64,000 nt of DNA from Actinacidiphila acididurans (GCF_016918855.1 NZ_JADKYB010000007.1:248001-312000), one strand, 5' to 3'. Shown: positions 45,676-55,141, counted from the stretch's first letter. The notes: a model not told the origin generated them from the sequence alone. A program made the numbers and translations.

Positions 45676-46758
45676 TCAGCGCTCGACCTCGCCGCGGATG
45701 AACTTCTCCACGTTCTCCCGCGCCTGGTCGTCGAAGTACTGCACCGGCGGGGACTTCATGAAGTAGGAGGAGGCGGAGAGTACGGGGCCGCCGATGCCGC
45801 GGTCCTTGGCGATCTTCGCGGCACGCAGCGCGTCGATGATGACACCCGCGGAGTTCGGGGAGTCCCAGACCTCCAGCTTGTACTCCAGGTTCAGCGGGAC
45901 GTCGCCGAACGCGCGGCCCTCCAGGCGGACGTACGCCCACTTGCGGTCGTCCAGCCAGGCCACGTAGTCCGAGGGGCCGATGTGGACGTTCTTGGCGCCC
46001 AGGTCGCGGTCGGGGATCTGCGAGGTGACGGCCTGCGTCTTGGAGATCTTCTTGGACTCCAGCCGCTCGCGCTCGAGCATGTTCTTGAAGTCCATGTTGC
46101 CGCCGACGTTGAGCTGCATGGTGCGCTCCAGGACCACACCGCGGTCCTCGAAGAGCTTGGCCAGCACGCGGTGCGTGATGGTGGCGCCCACCTGCGACTT
46201 GATGTCGTCGCCGATGATCGGCACGCCGGCCTCGGTGAACTTGTCCGCCCACTCCTTGGTGCCCGCGATGAAGACCGGCAGGGCGTTGACGAAGGCGACC
46301 TTGGCGTCGATGGCGCACTGGGCGTAGAACTTGGCGGCGCTCTCGGAGCCGACCGGCAGGTAGCAGACCAGGACGTCGACGGCGCGGTCCTTGAGGATCT
46401 GGACCACGTCGACCGGGGTCTCGGCGGACTCCTCGATGGTCTCGCGGTAGTACTTGCCCAGGCCGTCCAGGGTGTGGCCGCGCTGCACGGTCACGCCGGT
46501 CGCCGGCACGTCGGTGATCTTGATGGTGTTGTTCTCGCTGGCGCCGATGGCGTCCGCCAGGTCGAGACCGACCTTCTTCGCGTCGACATCGAAGGCTGCC
46601 ACGAACTCGACGTCACGCACGTGGTAGTCGCCGAACTGCACGTGCATGAGGCCAGGCACCTTGCTGTCCGGGTCGGCGTCCTTGTAGTACTCGACACCCT
46701 GCACCAGCGACGCGGCGCAGTTGCCCACGCCCACGATGGCTACGCGAACCGAACCCAT
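45676..46758 (-). CDS. ino1: myo-Inositol-1-phosphate synthase
   Basis: 360 residues from ATG 46758 ([21 protein letters not shown]), with GGGAG 9 bases upstream. It converts glucose 6-phosphate to inositol 1-phosphate using NAD, the first step to inositol, phosphatidylinositol and mycothiol. The Rossmann fold [22 protein letters not shown] is at the start, and the synthase core [18 protein letters not shown]..., [56 protein letters not shown] are all complete. padR lies 23 bases upstream in the same operon. Mycothiol links it with the SigR/trxBA redox system in this window. Confidence 0.97.
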   Translation of the reverse strand: MGSVRVAIVGVGNCAASLVQGVEYYKDADPDSKVPGLMHVQFGDYHVRDVEFVAAFDVDAKKVGLDLADAIGASENNTIKITDVPATGVTVQRGHTLDGLGKYYRETIEESAETPVDVVQILKDRAVDVLVCYLPVGSESAAKFYAQCAIDAKVAFVNALPVFIAGTKEWADKFTEAGVPIIGDDIKSQVGATITHRVLAKLFEDRGVVLERTMQLNVGGNMDFKNMLERERLESKKISKTQAVTSQIPDRDLGAKNVHIGPSDYVAWLDDRKWAYVRLEGRAFGDVPLNLEYKLEVWDSPNSAGVIIDALRAAKIAKDRGIGGPVLSASSYFMKSPPVQYFDDQARENVEKFIRGEVER

Positions 46759-46781
46759 ACCGGTTGCTCCCTGTGTAATCG

Positions 46782-47426
46782 TCACGCGGTTCCCCGGCTT
46801 TCGGGTCGGCCGCCGTTCTCTTGGTTGTTGTCGTTGTCGGCCCGCCCGGTGCCCGGACGGTTGTCCGTCCGACCGGCGCGTTCGGTCTCGATCAGCTCGT
46901 TGAGCCAGCGGACCTCGCGCTCCACCGATTCCATGCCGTGCCGCTGCAGCTCGAGCGTGTAGTCGTCGAGCCGTTCGCGGGTGCGCGCCAGTGAGGCACG
47001 CATCTTCTCCAGTCGCTCCTCCAGACGGCTGCGCCGCCCTTCCAGGACGCGCATCCGGACGTCCTTGGACGTCTGACCGAAGAAGGCGAACCTTGCGGCG
47101 AAGTGTTCGTCCTCCCAGGCGTCCGGGCCGGAGTGGGCGAGCAGCTCCTCGAAGTGCTCCTTGCCCGCGGCCGTCAGCCGGTAGACGATCTTCGCCCGGC
47201 GGCCGGCGAGGGGCGTGGCCGGCGAGTCGCTGTCCGGCGCCGTCTCCTCGATCAACCACCCCTGGGCGACCAGCGTCTTCAGGCAGGGATACAGGCTCCC
47301 GTAACTGAAGGCGCGGAACACCCCGAGCGAGGTGTTGAGCCGCTTGCGCAGCTCGTAACCGTGCATGGGGGACTCGCGCAGCAGGCCGAGAACCGCGAAT
47401 TCGAGGATTCCGGAGCGCTTGCTCAA
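46782..47426 (-). CDS. PadR-family transcriptional regulator
   Basis: 214 residues with a TTG start (47426), GAGGGA directly upstream. The N-terminal winged helix is typical of PadR ([24 protein letters not shown]...[22 protein letters not shown]). The C-terminal half is helical and carries a coiled-coil dimer region ([35 protein letters not shown]), ending in a disordered Asn/Arg-rich tail. It is the first gene of the padR-ino1 operon, and a perfect 11-bp inverted repeat lies 91 bases upstream (47517-47539), so it probably represses itself and perhaps ino1 and the divergent PBP gene. Confidence 0.92.
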   Translation of the reverse strand: MSKRSGILEFAVLGLLRESPMHGYELRKRLNTSLGVFRAFSYGSLYPCLKTLVAQGWLIEETAPDSDSPATPLAGRRAKIVYRLTAAGKEHFEELLAHSGPDAWEDEHFAARFAFFGQTSKDVRMRVLEGRRSRLEERLEKMRASLARTRERLDDYTLELQRHGMESVEREVRWLNELIETERAGRTDNRPGTGRADNDNNQENGGRPESRGTA

Positions 47427-47824
47427 TCCCTCGTCCCCTCGTCCGCCTCGACCCGGCTGCCTGCCGTCCCGGCTGCCCGGCTACTTTGTTCCCTTGTTCC
47501 GCAGCGTGTGTCGGCTCGATGTATCGAGTCGATACATCGTGACGATAGAACGGCGTGACACATCATGCAAGGCGGGTCCCGGTGACCGGCGTCACATCGG
47601 CAAACCTGTGCGGGGTCAAGTGCCCCTTATGTGATGAACATTCGCGTCGCGCGTCTTTTGGCCCTGCGTACTCTGTTCGCCATGCGTAGCGCCGGGAACC
47701 CCGTGACAGCGGGGCGCGTCTTGATCCTCGGTGTGGTGCGGCGTGACACAGCCGTACGCAGGGGGACCGACCGGAATGTCATCGATGCCTGCAGGCGATC
47801 CCGCCTGTCGAGGAGAAGCTGTTC
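47427..47824. promoter_or_regulatory. Divergent padR / PBP regulatory region
   Basis: 398 bases. The PadR-type operator is at 47517-47539. Near 47560-47640 there are GTGACACATC and CGTCACATC motifs that look like imperfect repeats. A 65-codon open frame starting at 47631 is weakly coding-looking and not called. Confidence 0.5.
47517..47539. promoter_or_regulatory. PadR-type operator: 23-bp perfect inverted repeat
   Basis: Arms of 11 bases (CGATGTATCGA and its exact complement) around one central G. It contains ATGT...ACAT with 11 bases between, the half-site form used by PadR family repressors. It is the most A/T-rich symmetric site in the gap. Confidence 0.82.
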
Positions 47825-50617
47825 ATGAGCGAGCACCGTCGCAAGCCGCCGCAGACGCCGCCGCCTCCCGGCGGCGGCCGCGCTGCCGCAAGGCGCGGAG
47901 GACAGCAGCCGACCCCTCCCCCCGGTGGTCGGCGTGCCGCGGGTGGCCCCCCTCCGGATCCGAGCGGCATGCCACCCGGGGACCCCACCCAGGCCGCTAC
48001 GCCCAGCGGTCCCGCGGGCGGTGAGCCGTACCAGGGCCGCGCCGCCGCGCGCCGTGCCGCACAGGGCGGCCACGGCCGGCGCAGGGCGGGCGGCGGACCC
48101 GCGGGCCCGGGTGGTCCGACCGGGCCGGGCGGACCCACCCGGATCGGCCCGCAGGGACCGGACGGCGGCGGAAGGGGCCGCGGCGGCCGGCGGCCGGGCA
48201 AGAAGAGGTTCATCGACTACCCGCGGTACGGCAAGGTCGGCTGGCGGCACTGGATGCCCTCCTGGCGCCAGGTGACCGCGGTGTGCGTCGGCTTCTTCGG
48301 CACCCTGATCGGCGTCGTCGGCATCTCCTACGCGATGGTCGCCGTGCCGGACGTCAACCTGGCGGCCAAGGCGCAGAACAACGTCTACTACTGGGAAGAC
48401 GGCAGTCAGATGATTGCCACCGGCGGCGAGGTCAACCGCCAGATCATCGGCATCGACGCCATCCCCAAGGCCATGCAGAACGCGGTGGTCTCGGCCGAGA
48501 ACAAGACGTTCTGGACCGACCGCGGCGTCGACCCGATGGGCATCACCCGCGCCATCTACAACATGGCCCGCGGCGGGGCGACGCAGGGCGGCTCGACCAT
48601 CACCCAGCAGTACGTCAAGAACACCCGGCTCAGCCAGCAGCAGACGTTCACCCGTAAGTTCAAGGAACTCTTCATCTCCATAAAAGTCGGCGCGACGATG
48701 AAGAAGACCGACATCATGGCGGGCTACCTCAACACCTCGTACTTCGGGCGCGGCGCCTACGGCATCCAGGCCGCGGCCCGCACGTACTACGGCGTGGACG
48801 CCATCAAGCTCAACCCCAGCCAGTGCGCCGTGCTGGCCGCGCTGCTCAAGGGCCCCACGTACTACGACCCGGCGGGCGCCACCGACATCGACCCGACCGC
48901 GACGGCCGCGAGCAACACGGCGAACTCCAAGAGCCGCTGGGGCTGGATCCTGGACAAGGAGGTCCAGGACGGCTGGATGACCGCCTCCCAGCGCGCCCAG
49001 TACACCAAGTACCCGATGCCGCTGCCGCCGAAGAAGAACGCGCAGATGGCCGGCCAGATCGGCTACCTGGTGGACCTGGCCAAGAGCTACGTGATCAACA
49101 ACAACATCCTCACCAGCGACCAGCTCGCCCAGGGCGGCTACCAGATCTACACCACCTTCCAGAAGCCCAAGGTGGACGCGCTGGAAGCGGCGATCAAGAA
49201 GGTGCAGAAGGCGAACATCAAGCCCGGCGGCACCCATGTGGTCAACGGCGAGGACATGGACAAGTTCGTCCAGTTCGGCGGCGCCTCGCTCAACCCCAAG
49301 GACGGGGCCATCGAGGCGATCTACGGCGGCACCGACGCCACCCAGCACTTCACCAACAACGCCGACGAGACCGGTGCCCAGGTCGGATCGACGTTCAAGC
49401 CGTTCGTGATGGCCGCGGCCCTGACCGACGGCGTGCGCGACCCCAACCTAGGGCCGGTCCAGGGCCCGGAGACCCGTACCAAGGTCTCGCCCGACAGCCA
49501 CTTCAGCGCCAAGAACAACCTGCTGATCAAGGACTACACGGGCAAGCCGTGGATCGGCCAGGACCAGCACGGCCAGCCCTTCCAGTGGCACCAGGCGAAC
49601 GACGACGGCGAGAGCAAGGGCGACGTCACCCTGCGGGTGGCCCTGGACGACTCGCTGAACGCGCCCTTCGTCCAGCTCGGCCAGGACGTCGGCACCGACA
49701 AGGTGCACGACGAGGCGGTGGCCGCCGGCCTGGTGCCCAACTCGGTCAACGGCCTGGAGGACTACAAGAACAGCGTCACGTACTCGATCGGCACCTCCTC
49801 GCCCAGCGCGATCCGGATGGCGGACGCCTACTCCACCATCGACAACCACGGCCAGCAGAACGACCCGTACTCGGTCATCAGCGTCAAGCACAACGGCGAG
49901 GTGCAGTGGAAGCACCAGGTCAAGACCAAGATGGCCTTCCAGTCGGACGTCGCCGACACGATCACCGGGATGCTCCAGGACGTCGTCAAGAAGGGCACCG
50001 GTATCCCGGCCCAGCTCCCCGACGGGCGGCAGGCGGCCGGCAAGACCGGTACCACCGACGACAACAAGTCCGCGTGGTTCGACGGCTACACCCCGCAGCT
50101 CGTCACCACCGTGGTGATGTTCCGCCGCGACGACCAGACCCACACGGACAAGGCCGGCAAGGCCATCCAGAACCCGTTCCTGAAGATGTACGGAACCGGT
50201 GGCGCGGCGAAGATCCACGGTAACTCCTTCCCGGCGCAGATCTGGAAGGACTACATGAGCACCGTCCTGCAGGGGCAGCCGCAGCTGACCTTCCAGCCGC
50301 CCTCCGGCGACATCGGCAAGGTCTACTGGGCCGTGCCGAGCCCGACGCCGAAGCCGACGTTCACCACGCCGACGCCCACGACGACCACCCCGACCCCGAG
50401 CATGACCTCGCCGACGGCCACCCCGCCCGGCGGCAAGCCGGGCAAGGGTCACCAGACGCCGCCGCCCACCCCCACGGACACCTCGACCGGCATGTGCTTC
50501 CCGTGGGACCCGACCTGCAACACATCGAGTCCGACGACGACGCCGACGGACACCGGCACCCCGACCACGACCGCTACGCCCACCGGCCCGGGCGGACCCG
50601 GCCACAAGGGCGGCTGA
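47825..50617 (+). CDS. Class A penicillin-binding protein (bifunctional)
   Basis: 930 residues, with GAGGAG 9 bases before the ATG. The first ~120 residues are Pro/Gly/Arg-rich and cytoplasmic; a membrane helix follows (VTAVCVGFFGTLIGVVGISYAM). The glycosyltransferase (GT51) domain shows SAENKTFWTDRGVDP with the catalytic Glu, ATQGGSTITQQYVKNTRL, and MAGYLNTSYFGRGAYGIQAAARTYYG. The transpeptidase domain carries GSTFKPFVM (Ser of S-x-x-K), DDSLNAPFVQL (S-x-N) and GKTGTTDD (K-T-G). So it polymerises and crosslinks peptidoglycan. The C-terminus is a Thr/Pro-rich outside tail of ~110 residues. Confidence 0.95.
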   Translation: MSEHRRKPPQTPPPPGGGRAAARRGGQQPTPPPGGRRAAGGPPPDPSGMPPGDPTQAATPSGPAGGEPYQGRAAARRAAQGGHGRRRAGGGPAGPGGPTGPGGPTRIGPQGPDGGGRGRGGRRPGKKRFIDYPRYGKVGWRHWMPSWRQVTAVCVGFFGTLIGVVGISYAMVAVPDVNLAAKAQNNVYYWEDGSQMIATGGEVNRQIIGIDAIPKAMQNAVVSAENKTFWTDRGVDPMGITRAIYNMARGGATQGGSTITQQYVKNTRLSQQQTFTRKFKELFISIKVGATMKKTDIMAGYLNTSYFGRGAYGIQAAARTYYGVDAIKLNPSQCAVLAALLKGPTYYDPAGATDIDPTATAASNTANSKSRWGWILDKEVQDGWMTASQRAQYTKYPMPLPPKKNAQMAGQIGYLVDLAKSYVINNNILTSDQLAQGGYQIYTTFQKPKVDALEAAIKKVQKANIKPGGTHVVNGEDMDKFVQFGGASLNPKDGAIEAIYGGTDATQHFTNNADETGAQVGSTFKPFVMAAALTDGVRDPNLGPVQGPETRTKVSPDSHFSAKNNLLIKDYTGKPWIGQDQHGQPFQWHQANDDGESKGDVTLRVALDDSLNAPFVQLGQDVGTDKVHDEAVAAGLVPNSVNGLEDYKNSVTYSIGTSSPSAIRMADAYSTIDNHGQQNDPYSVISVKHNGEVQWKHQVKTKMAFQSDVADTITGMLQDVVKKGTGIPAQLPDGRQAAGKTGTTDDNKSAWFDGYTPQLVTTVVMFRRDDQTHTDKAGKAIQNPFLKMYGTGGAAKIHGNSFPAQIWKDYMSTVLQGQPQLTFQPPSGDIGKVYWAVPSPTPKPTFTTPTPTTTTPTPSMTSPTATPPGGKPGKGHQTPPPTPTDTSTGMCFPWDPTCNTSSPTTTPTDTGTPTTTATPTGPGGPGHKGG

Positions 50618-50646
50618 TCCGCCGGGGCACCAGTGGCCCCGCCCGG

Positions 50647-50671
50647 GTCCCGGACCGATCGAGTCCGGGAC
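50647..50671 (+). terminator. Hairpin 1 after PBP gene
   Basis: Perfect 9-bp stem (GTCCCGGAC / GTCCGGGAC) with a 7-base loop, 29 bases past the PBP stop. Confidence 0.55.
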
Positions 50672-50692
50672 TGATCGGGACCCCGAATGATG

Positions 50693-50722
50693 AAGTCCCC
50701 GGAGCCACGGCTCCGGGGACTT
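50693..50722 (+). terminator. Strong terminator after PBP gene
   Basis: Perfect 14-bp arms (AAGTCCCCGGAGCC and its complement) around AC, extended by TGAT/ATCA, followed by TTAATCATG. Strong and nearly symmetrical. Confidence 0.88.
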
Positions 50723-50756
50723 AATCATGCACAGCCCGGTACGGCAGGATGGCGCC

Positions 50757-52256
50757 ATGACGAGCGTGCGCGACCGCGGACAGCGCGGAGCAGAGGACCG
50801 GCGGGAGCTGCCCGTGCGCCCCACGGACGAGGACCCGCTGGCCGCCTCCGCCAGCGAGCTCATCGGCGGCCCGGCCGGCCGCCGGGTGCTGACCGGCGGC
50901 CGGCGCTGGTGGAACCCGCTGCGGGTGATGGTGCTGGTCCTCATCGGGGTCTTCGCGCTCGGCATGGCCCAGAAGGCGTCCTGCTACTCCAGCGGCTGGT
51001 TCCAGCCCGGCGACCCGCAGTACATCCACGCCTGCTACTCCGACATCCCGCACCTGTACAGCCAGCGCGGCTTCGCCACCGACCTGGTGCCGTACTTCGA
51101 CCGCATCCCGGACGGCATCTCCAGCGCGCCCGACATCCACTACCTGGAGTACCCGGTGCTCACCGGGCTGTTCATGGAGGTGGCGTCCTGGGTGACCCCG
51201 CACGGCGGCGACATGCAGCACCGGGCGCAGATCTACTGGATCGTCAACTCCGCGATGCTGCTGGCGTGCGCCGTCGCGCTGACGGTGTTCGTCGCGCGCA
51301 CCAACCGGCGCCGGCCCTGGGACGGGCTGTTCATCGCGCTGTCGCCCGCGCTGGCGCTGACCGCGACCATCAACTGGGACCTGTTCGCGGTCGCCCTGGC
51401 CGCCGCCGGCATGATGCTGTGGGCGAAGAGCCGTCCGGTGGCGGCCGGTGTGCTCATCGGCCTGGCCACCGCCGCCAAGCTGTATCCGGTGCTGCTGCTG
51501 GGCGCGCTGTTCCTGCTGTGCCTGCGCGCCGGGAAGCTGCGGGCCTTCGCGCTGACGCTGGGCGGCGCGGTGGGCGCCTGGCTGGTGGTCAACCTGCCGG
51601 TCATCCTGTTCGCCCGGGAGGGCTGGGCGCAGTTCTACACCTTCAGCCGCAGCCGGCCCACCGACTACGGCTCGCTGTGGCTGATCATCATGGAGCGCAG
51701 CGGCAACCCGCTCAACGGCGTGACGTCGTACGCCACCGCCCTCATGCTGCTGCTGTGCGCCGGCATCGCGGCCCTGGCGCTGTACGCCCGCCGCCGTCCG
51801 CGCATCGGTCAGCTCGCCTTCCTGGTGGTGGCGGCGCTGCTGGTCAGCAACAAGGTCTACTCGCCGCAGTACGTGCTGTGGCTGCTGCCGCTGGCGGTAC
51901 TGGCCCGGCCGCGCTGGCGCGACCTGCTGATCTGGCAGGGCGCGGAGGTGCTGTACTTCCTGGGCATCTGGATGCGGCTGGCGTACGTCACCGGCACCAA
52001 GCACCACGGGCTGACTGCGGACGCCTACCACCTGGCGATCGGCGTCCACCTGGTCGGCATCCTGTACCTGGCGGCGATGGTGGTACGCGACATCCTGCGG
52101 CCCGAGCACGACGTGCTGCGGCAGGACGGCTCGGACGACCCGGCCGGCGGCGTGCTGGACGGCGCCGAGGACGTCTTCGTCCTGGGCGCGGCGGCGGTGC
52201 GCGACGACCAGCCCGCGGCGTACGAGCAGCCGGTGGGCGCGCCGCAGGGCCAGTGA
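50757..52256 (+). CDS. GT87-family membrane glycosyltransferase
   Basis: 499 residues from ATG 50757 (MTSVRDRGQRG), with AGGA 7 bases upstream; the ATG 30 bases earlier sits in the terminator and is rejected. About 10 membrane helices. The first loop after helix 1 is long and extracytoplasmic, with the acidic D-I-H-Y-L-E-Y-P-V-L pattern common in GT87 (polyprenyl-phosphate-sugar dependent mannosyltransferases). Such enzymes add sugars to glycolipids or secreted glycoproteins. The sugar acceptor is unknown. It follows the PBP gene and precedes the racemase-like/femX pair, so an envelope role is likely. Confidence 0.85.
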   Translation: MTSVRDRGQRGAEDRRELPVRPTDEDPLAASASELIGGPAGRRVLTGGRRWWNPLRVMVLVLIGVFALGMAQKASCYSSGWFQPGDPQYIHACYSDIPHLYSQRGFATDLVPYFDRIPDGISSAPDIHYLEYPVLTGLFMEVASWVTPHGGDMQHRAQIYWIVNSAMLLACAVALTVFVARTNRRRPWDGLFIALSPALALTATINWDLFAVALAAAGMMLWAKSRPVAAGVLIGLATAAKLYPVLLLGALFLLCLRAGKLRAFALTLGGAVGAWLVVNLPVILFAREGWAQFYTFSRSRPTDYGSLWLIIMERSGNPLNGVTSYATALMLLLCAGIAALALYARRRPRIGQLAFLVVAALLVSNKVYSPQYVLWLLPLAVLARPRWRDLLIWQGAEVLYFLGIWMRLAYVTGTKHHGLTADAYHLAIGVHLVGILYLAAMVVRDILRPEHDVLRQDGSDDPAGGVLDGAEDVFVLGAAAVRDDQPAAYEQPVGAPQGQ

Positions 52257-52392
52257 CGTGCGGGCAGCGACGCCGGAGTGGCGACGCGGGAGTGGTGACG
52301 CACGCCGGACCGGCGTGGTGGATGCGCTGACGCCGGGCCGGTGCGACGCCGGGCTGTGACGCGGGTGCCGTGACCTTCGGCTGGAGGGGCCG

Positions 52393-53433
52393 TCAGGCGG
52401 GCTGGCGGTCCACTGTCCGGTCGAACTGGGTGGTGGTGTGCCGCAGATGGGCCACCAGTTCGTCGCCGACCGCGGGCGGGGCCACGTCGCCGGGCAGGAA
52501 CAGGATCGACACCTGCATGTGCGGCGGCTCGGCGAACCAGCGCTGCTTGCCGGCCCACACGAATGGGGACAGGTTGCGGTTGACGGTCGCCAGGCTCGCC
52601 CGGGCGACGCCCTTGGCCCGCGGCATCAGGCCGTGCAGCGCCTTGGGCGCCTCCAGGCCCACCCCGTGCGAGGTGCCGCCCGCGACCACCACCAGGTGGC
52701 CGTCGGCCGCGGCCCTCTCCTGCCGGTAGCCGTACCGCTCGCCCTTGGCGATGCGGGTGACGTCGAGCACCGCGCCGCGGTACTCCGTCGCGTCGTGGTC
52801 GCCCAGCCACAACTGGGTCCCTATCCGGGCCCGGAACCGGGTCTGCGGGAACTGCTTCTGGAGCGAGGCCAGTTCGGTCGCCTTCAGGTGGCTGACGAAC
52901 ATGGTGTGCAGCGGCAGCCGGGCCGCGCGCAGCTTCTCCATCCAGGCGAAGACCTCCTCCACCGCGTCACTGCCGTCGGCACGGTCCAGCGGCAGGTGGA
53001 TGGCGAAGCCCTCCAGGCGTACGTCGTCGATCGCGGTGTGCAGCTTGCCCAGGTCGTCCCCGGCGACGCCGTGCCGGCGCATGCTGCTCATCACCTCGAC
53101 CACCACCCGGGCGCCGACCAGCCCGCGCACCCCCTCGACCGAGGACACCGAGCGGATCGCCCGGTCCGGCAGCGGCACCGGCTCCTCGCCGAGCCGGTAG
53201 GGCGTCAGCACCAGCAGGTCACCGCTGAAGAAGTCCTTGATCCTGGCGGCCTCGTACGTCGTGCCCACCGCGAGCATGTCCGAGCGCAGCCGGGTCGCCT
53301 CGTCGGCCAGCCGCTCGTGGCCGAAGCCGTAGCCGTTGCCCTTGCAGACCGGGACGAGGCCGGGGAACTGGTCGAGCACGTGCTGCTGGTGGGCGCGCCA
53401 GCGAGCGGTGTCGACGTACAGGGTGAGCGCCAT
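52393..53433 (-). CDS. Alanine racemase-like PLP protein (catalytic Tyr not seen)
   Basis: 346 residues. The N-terminal PLP barrel is clear: LVPVCKGNGYGFGHERLADEA, in which Lys31 is the expected PLP lysine and the N-x-Y-G-x-G follows as in alanine racemases. A strand-loop MSSMRRHGV, FVSHLKATELASLQ and ARIGTQLWLG are also typical of the fold. In the C-terminal part KGERYGYRQE aligns with the racemase K-x-G-E-x-V-G-Y, but the stretch where the catalytic Tyr of G-Y-x-D-G-Y is expected reads LVVVAGGTSHGVGLE and has no Tyr. It may be a divergent enzyme. It lies 60 bases from femX in the same orientation, suggesting a peptidoglycan precursor role. Confidence 0.75.
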   Translation of the reverse strand: MALTLYVDTARWRAHQQHVLDQFPGLVPVCKGNGYGFGHERLADEATRLRSDMLAVGTTYEAARIKDFFSGDLLVLTPYRLGEEPVPLPDRAIRSVSSVEGVRGLVGARVVVEVMSSMRRHGVAGDDLGKLHTAIDDVRLEGFAIHLPLDRADGSDAVEEVFAWMEKLRAARLPLHTMFVSHLKATELASLQKQFPQTRFRARIGTQLWLGDHDATEYRGAVLDVTRIAKGERYGYRQERAAADGHLVVVAGGTSHGVGLEAPKALHGLMPRAKGVARASLATVNRNLSPFVWAGKQRWFAEPPHMQVSILFLPGDVAPPAVGDELVAHLRHTTTQFDRTVDRQPA

Positions 53434-53493
53434 GGCCTGGTGCGGACCTTTCTGCGTTGGGTGTCCCGGCCGGGTCCGGGGCGAGTCGGCCGG

Positions 53494-54615
53494 TCAGCGG
53501 CGCGACATGTAGATGTCGAGAGCCTTGTGGAGCAGCTTGTTGAGGGGGAAGTCCCACTCGCCCAAGTATTCGGCAGCCTGGCCGCCGGTGCCCACCTTGA
53601 ACTGGATCAGGCCGAACAGGTGGTCCTTCTCGTCCAGCGAGTCGCTGATGCCGCGCAGGTCGTACACGGCGGCGCCCATGGCGTACGCGTCCCGCAGCAT
53701 CCGCCACTGCATGGCGTTGGACGGGCGCACCTCGCGCTTGTGGTTGGCCGAGGCGCCGTAGGAGTACCAGACGTGCCGGCCGACGGTGAGCATGGTGGCC
53801 GCGGCCACCGCCTCGCCCTCGTGCACCGCCAGGTACAGCCGCATCCGGCCGGGGTCCTCGGTGTTGAGCCGGGTCCACATCCGCTGGAAGTACGACAGCG
53901 GGCGCGGGCGGAAGTGGTCGCGCTCGGCGGTGATCTCGTAGAGCTGCTGCCAGACCGGCAGGTCGTCGTAGCCGCCTTGGACGACCTGCACGCCGGCCTT
54001 CTCGGCGCGCTTGATGTTGCGGCGCCAGAGCTGGTTGAAGTTCTTCAGTATGTCGTCCAGCGAGCGGTTCTCCAGCGGGACCTGGTAGACGTACCTCGGC
54101 TGGACGTCACCGAAGCCGGCGCCGCCGTCCTCGCCCTGCTGCCAGCCCATCCGGCGCAGCCGCTCGGCCACCTCGAAGGCGCGCGGCTCGATGAAGGTGG
54201 CCTCCACGTCCCGCAGCCGCTTCACATCGGGGTCCGCGATGCCGGCCTTGACCGCGTTGGCGTCCCAGCGCCGGATGATCACCGGGGGGCCCATCTTGAC
54301 GCTGAACGCGCCCTGCTTCTTCAGATGGGCGAGCATCGGCTGGAGCCATTCCTCCAGGTTCGGCGCGTACCAGTTGATGACCGGACCCTCCGGGAGGTAC
54401 GCCAAGTACCGCTTGACCTTCGGCAGTTGGCGGTACAGCACCAGGCCCGCACCCACGACTGCGCCCGTCTTGTCGTCGATCCAGCCCAGGCTCTCCGAGC
54501 GCCACTCGGACTTCACATCGGCCCATGCCGGGGTCTGGCAGTGACTCGCGGACGGCAGACTCTGGATGTAGGCCAGGTGCTGCTCCCGGCTGATGGTCCT
54601 CAGGGTCAGGCTCAT
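53494..54615 (-). CDS. femX: FemX-type peptidoglycan aminoacyltransferase
   Basis: 373 residues. FemX/Fem proteins add amino acids from aminoacyl-tRNA to the lipid II stem peptide; in Streptomyces FemX adds the first Gly of the bridge. Two GNAT-like halves are visible: CQTPAWADVKSEWRSESLGWID..., AYLPEGPVINWYAPNLEEWLQPML, and a coiled-coil-like helical part FNQLWRRNIKRAEKAGVQVV, then LYLAVHEGEAVAAATML...WYSYGASANHKREVRPSNAMQWRMLRDAYAMGAAVYDLRGI. All are typical of the FemX/Fmh class. A pair of perfect DnaA boxes lies about 100 bases upstream. Confidence 0.92.
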   Translation of the reverse strand: MSLTLRTISREQHLAYIQSLPSASHCQTPAWADVKSEWRSESLGWIDDKTGAVVGAGLVLYRQLPKVKRYLAYLPEGPVINWYAPNLEEWLQPMLAHLKKQGAFSVKMGPPVIIRRWDANAVKAGIADPDVKRLRDVEATFIEPRAFEVAERLRRMGWQQGEDGGAGFGDVQPRYVYQVPLENRSLDDILKNFNQLWRRNIKRAEKAGVQVVQGGYDDLPVWQQLYEITAERDHFRPRPLSYFQRMWTRLNTEDPGRMRLYLAVHEGEAVAAATMLTVGRHVWYSYGASANHKREVRPSNAMQWRMLRDAYAMGAAVYDLRGISDSLDEKDHLFGLIQFKVGTGGQAAEYLGEWDFPLNKLLHKALDIYMSRR

Positions 54616-54710
54616 GCGGGGCGCTCCCCATGGTCACGACGTGCGGGCTTCACTGGTGCTCATTACTGGCCCGAAGCCTACTGTGCGGGGGATACCGCCC
54701 GGCCAGCCCT

Positions 54711-54729
54711 TGTGGACAACTGTGGACAA
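54711..54729. promoter_or_regulatory. Two tandem DnaA boxes, 10 bp apart
   Basis: TGTGGACAA at 54711-54719 and again at 54721-54729, both perfect consensus on the same strand, with 10-bp start-to-start spacing (one helical turn). They lie 96 bases upstream of femX and 33 bases beyond the stop of the small membrane protein gene. Confidence 0.85.
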
Positions 54730-54761
54730 CCTCGCCGGAACGGGGGTCAGCGGCGTGCGGC

Positions 54762-55058
54762 TTATACGAATCCGCCGTGCGCCATGCCGATGTAGAAGCC
54801 GAGGCCGGCCAGGCCCAGCCCGATGATCAGCGCGAAACGTTCCGCTGTGGTGACGGAGATGAACTGGCCCCAGCCGCCGGTGATCAGGCCGGCCACCCCG
54901 GTCCAGGCGGCGAGGCTGTGCAGGCTCCGGAAGCCGCAGGTGGCGACCGCGATCACGCCGAGTGCGAAGGTGACGGCGACCAGGCCGTTCTCCAGGGGAT
55001 GAGGGCGGCCGTCGGTGTTGAAGGTGAAGTGGTGGGTTCGTTCCGCGTGCTGTGTCAT
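54762..55058 (-). CDS. Small membrane protein of unknown function
   Basis: 98 residues from ATG 55058 (MTQHAERTHHFTFNTDGRPHPLENG), with GGAGG 5 bases upstream, a strong Shine-Dalgarno. Two or three membrane helices follow (LVAVTFALGVIAVATCG, LAAWTGVAGLITGGWGQF, FALIIGLGLAGLGFYIG). The N-terminus is hydrophilic and His-rich. I recognise no named family. Its location between femX and rpsF appears to match streptomycete synteny. Confidence 0.8.
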   Translation of the reverse strand: MTQHAERTHHFTFNTDGRPHPLENGLVAVTFALGVIAVATCGFRSLHSLAAWTGVAGLITGGWGQFISVTTAERFALIIGLGLAGLGFYIGMAHGGFV

Positions 55059-55141
55059 GGGGACCTCCGTGACGGAGCTGCGGCGCACGGTAACGCCGTA
55101 CACACCCGATGTGTACAGATTGGGGGCATAAGGGGGCGGAT

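Noticed and set aside
47631..47828. A 65-codon open frame (MMNIRVARLL) in the padR/PBP gap
   Set aside because: Arg-rich, no family, no good Shine-Dalgarno, and it runs into the PBP start. It could be a leader peptide but there is no support.
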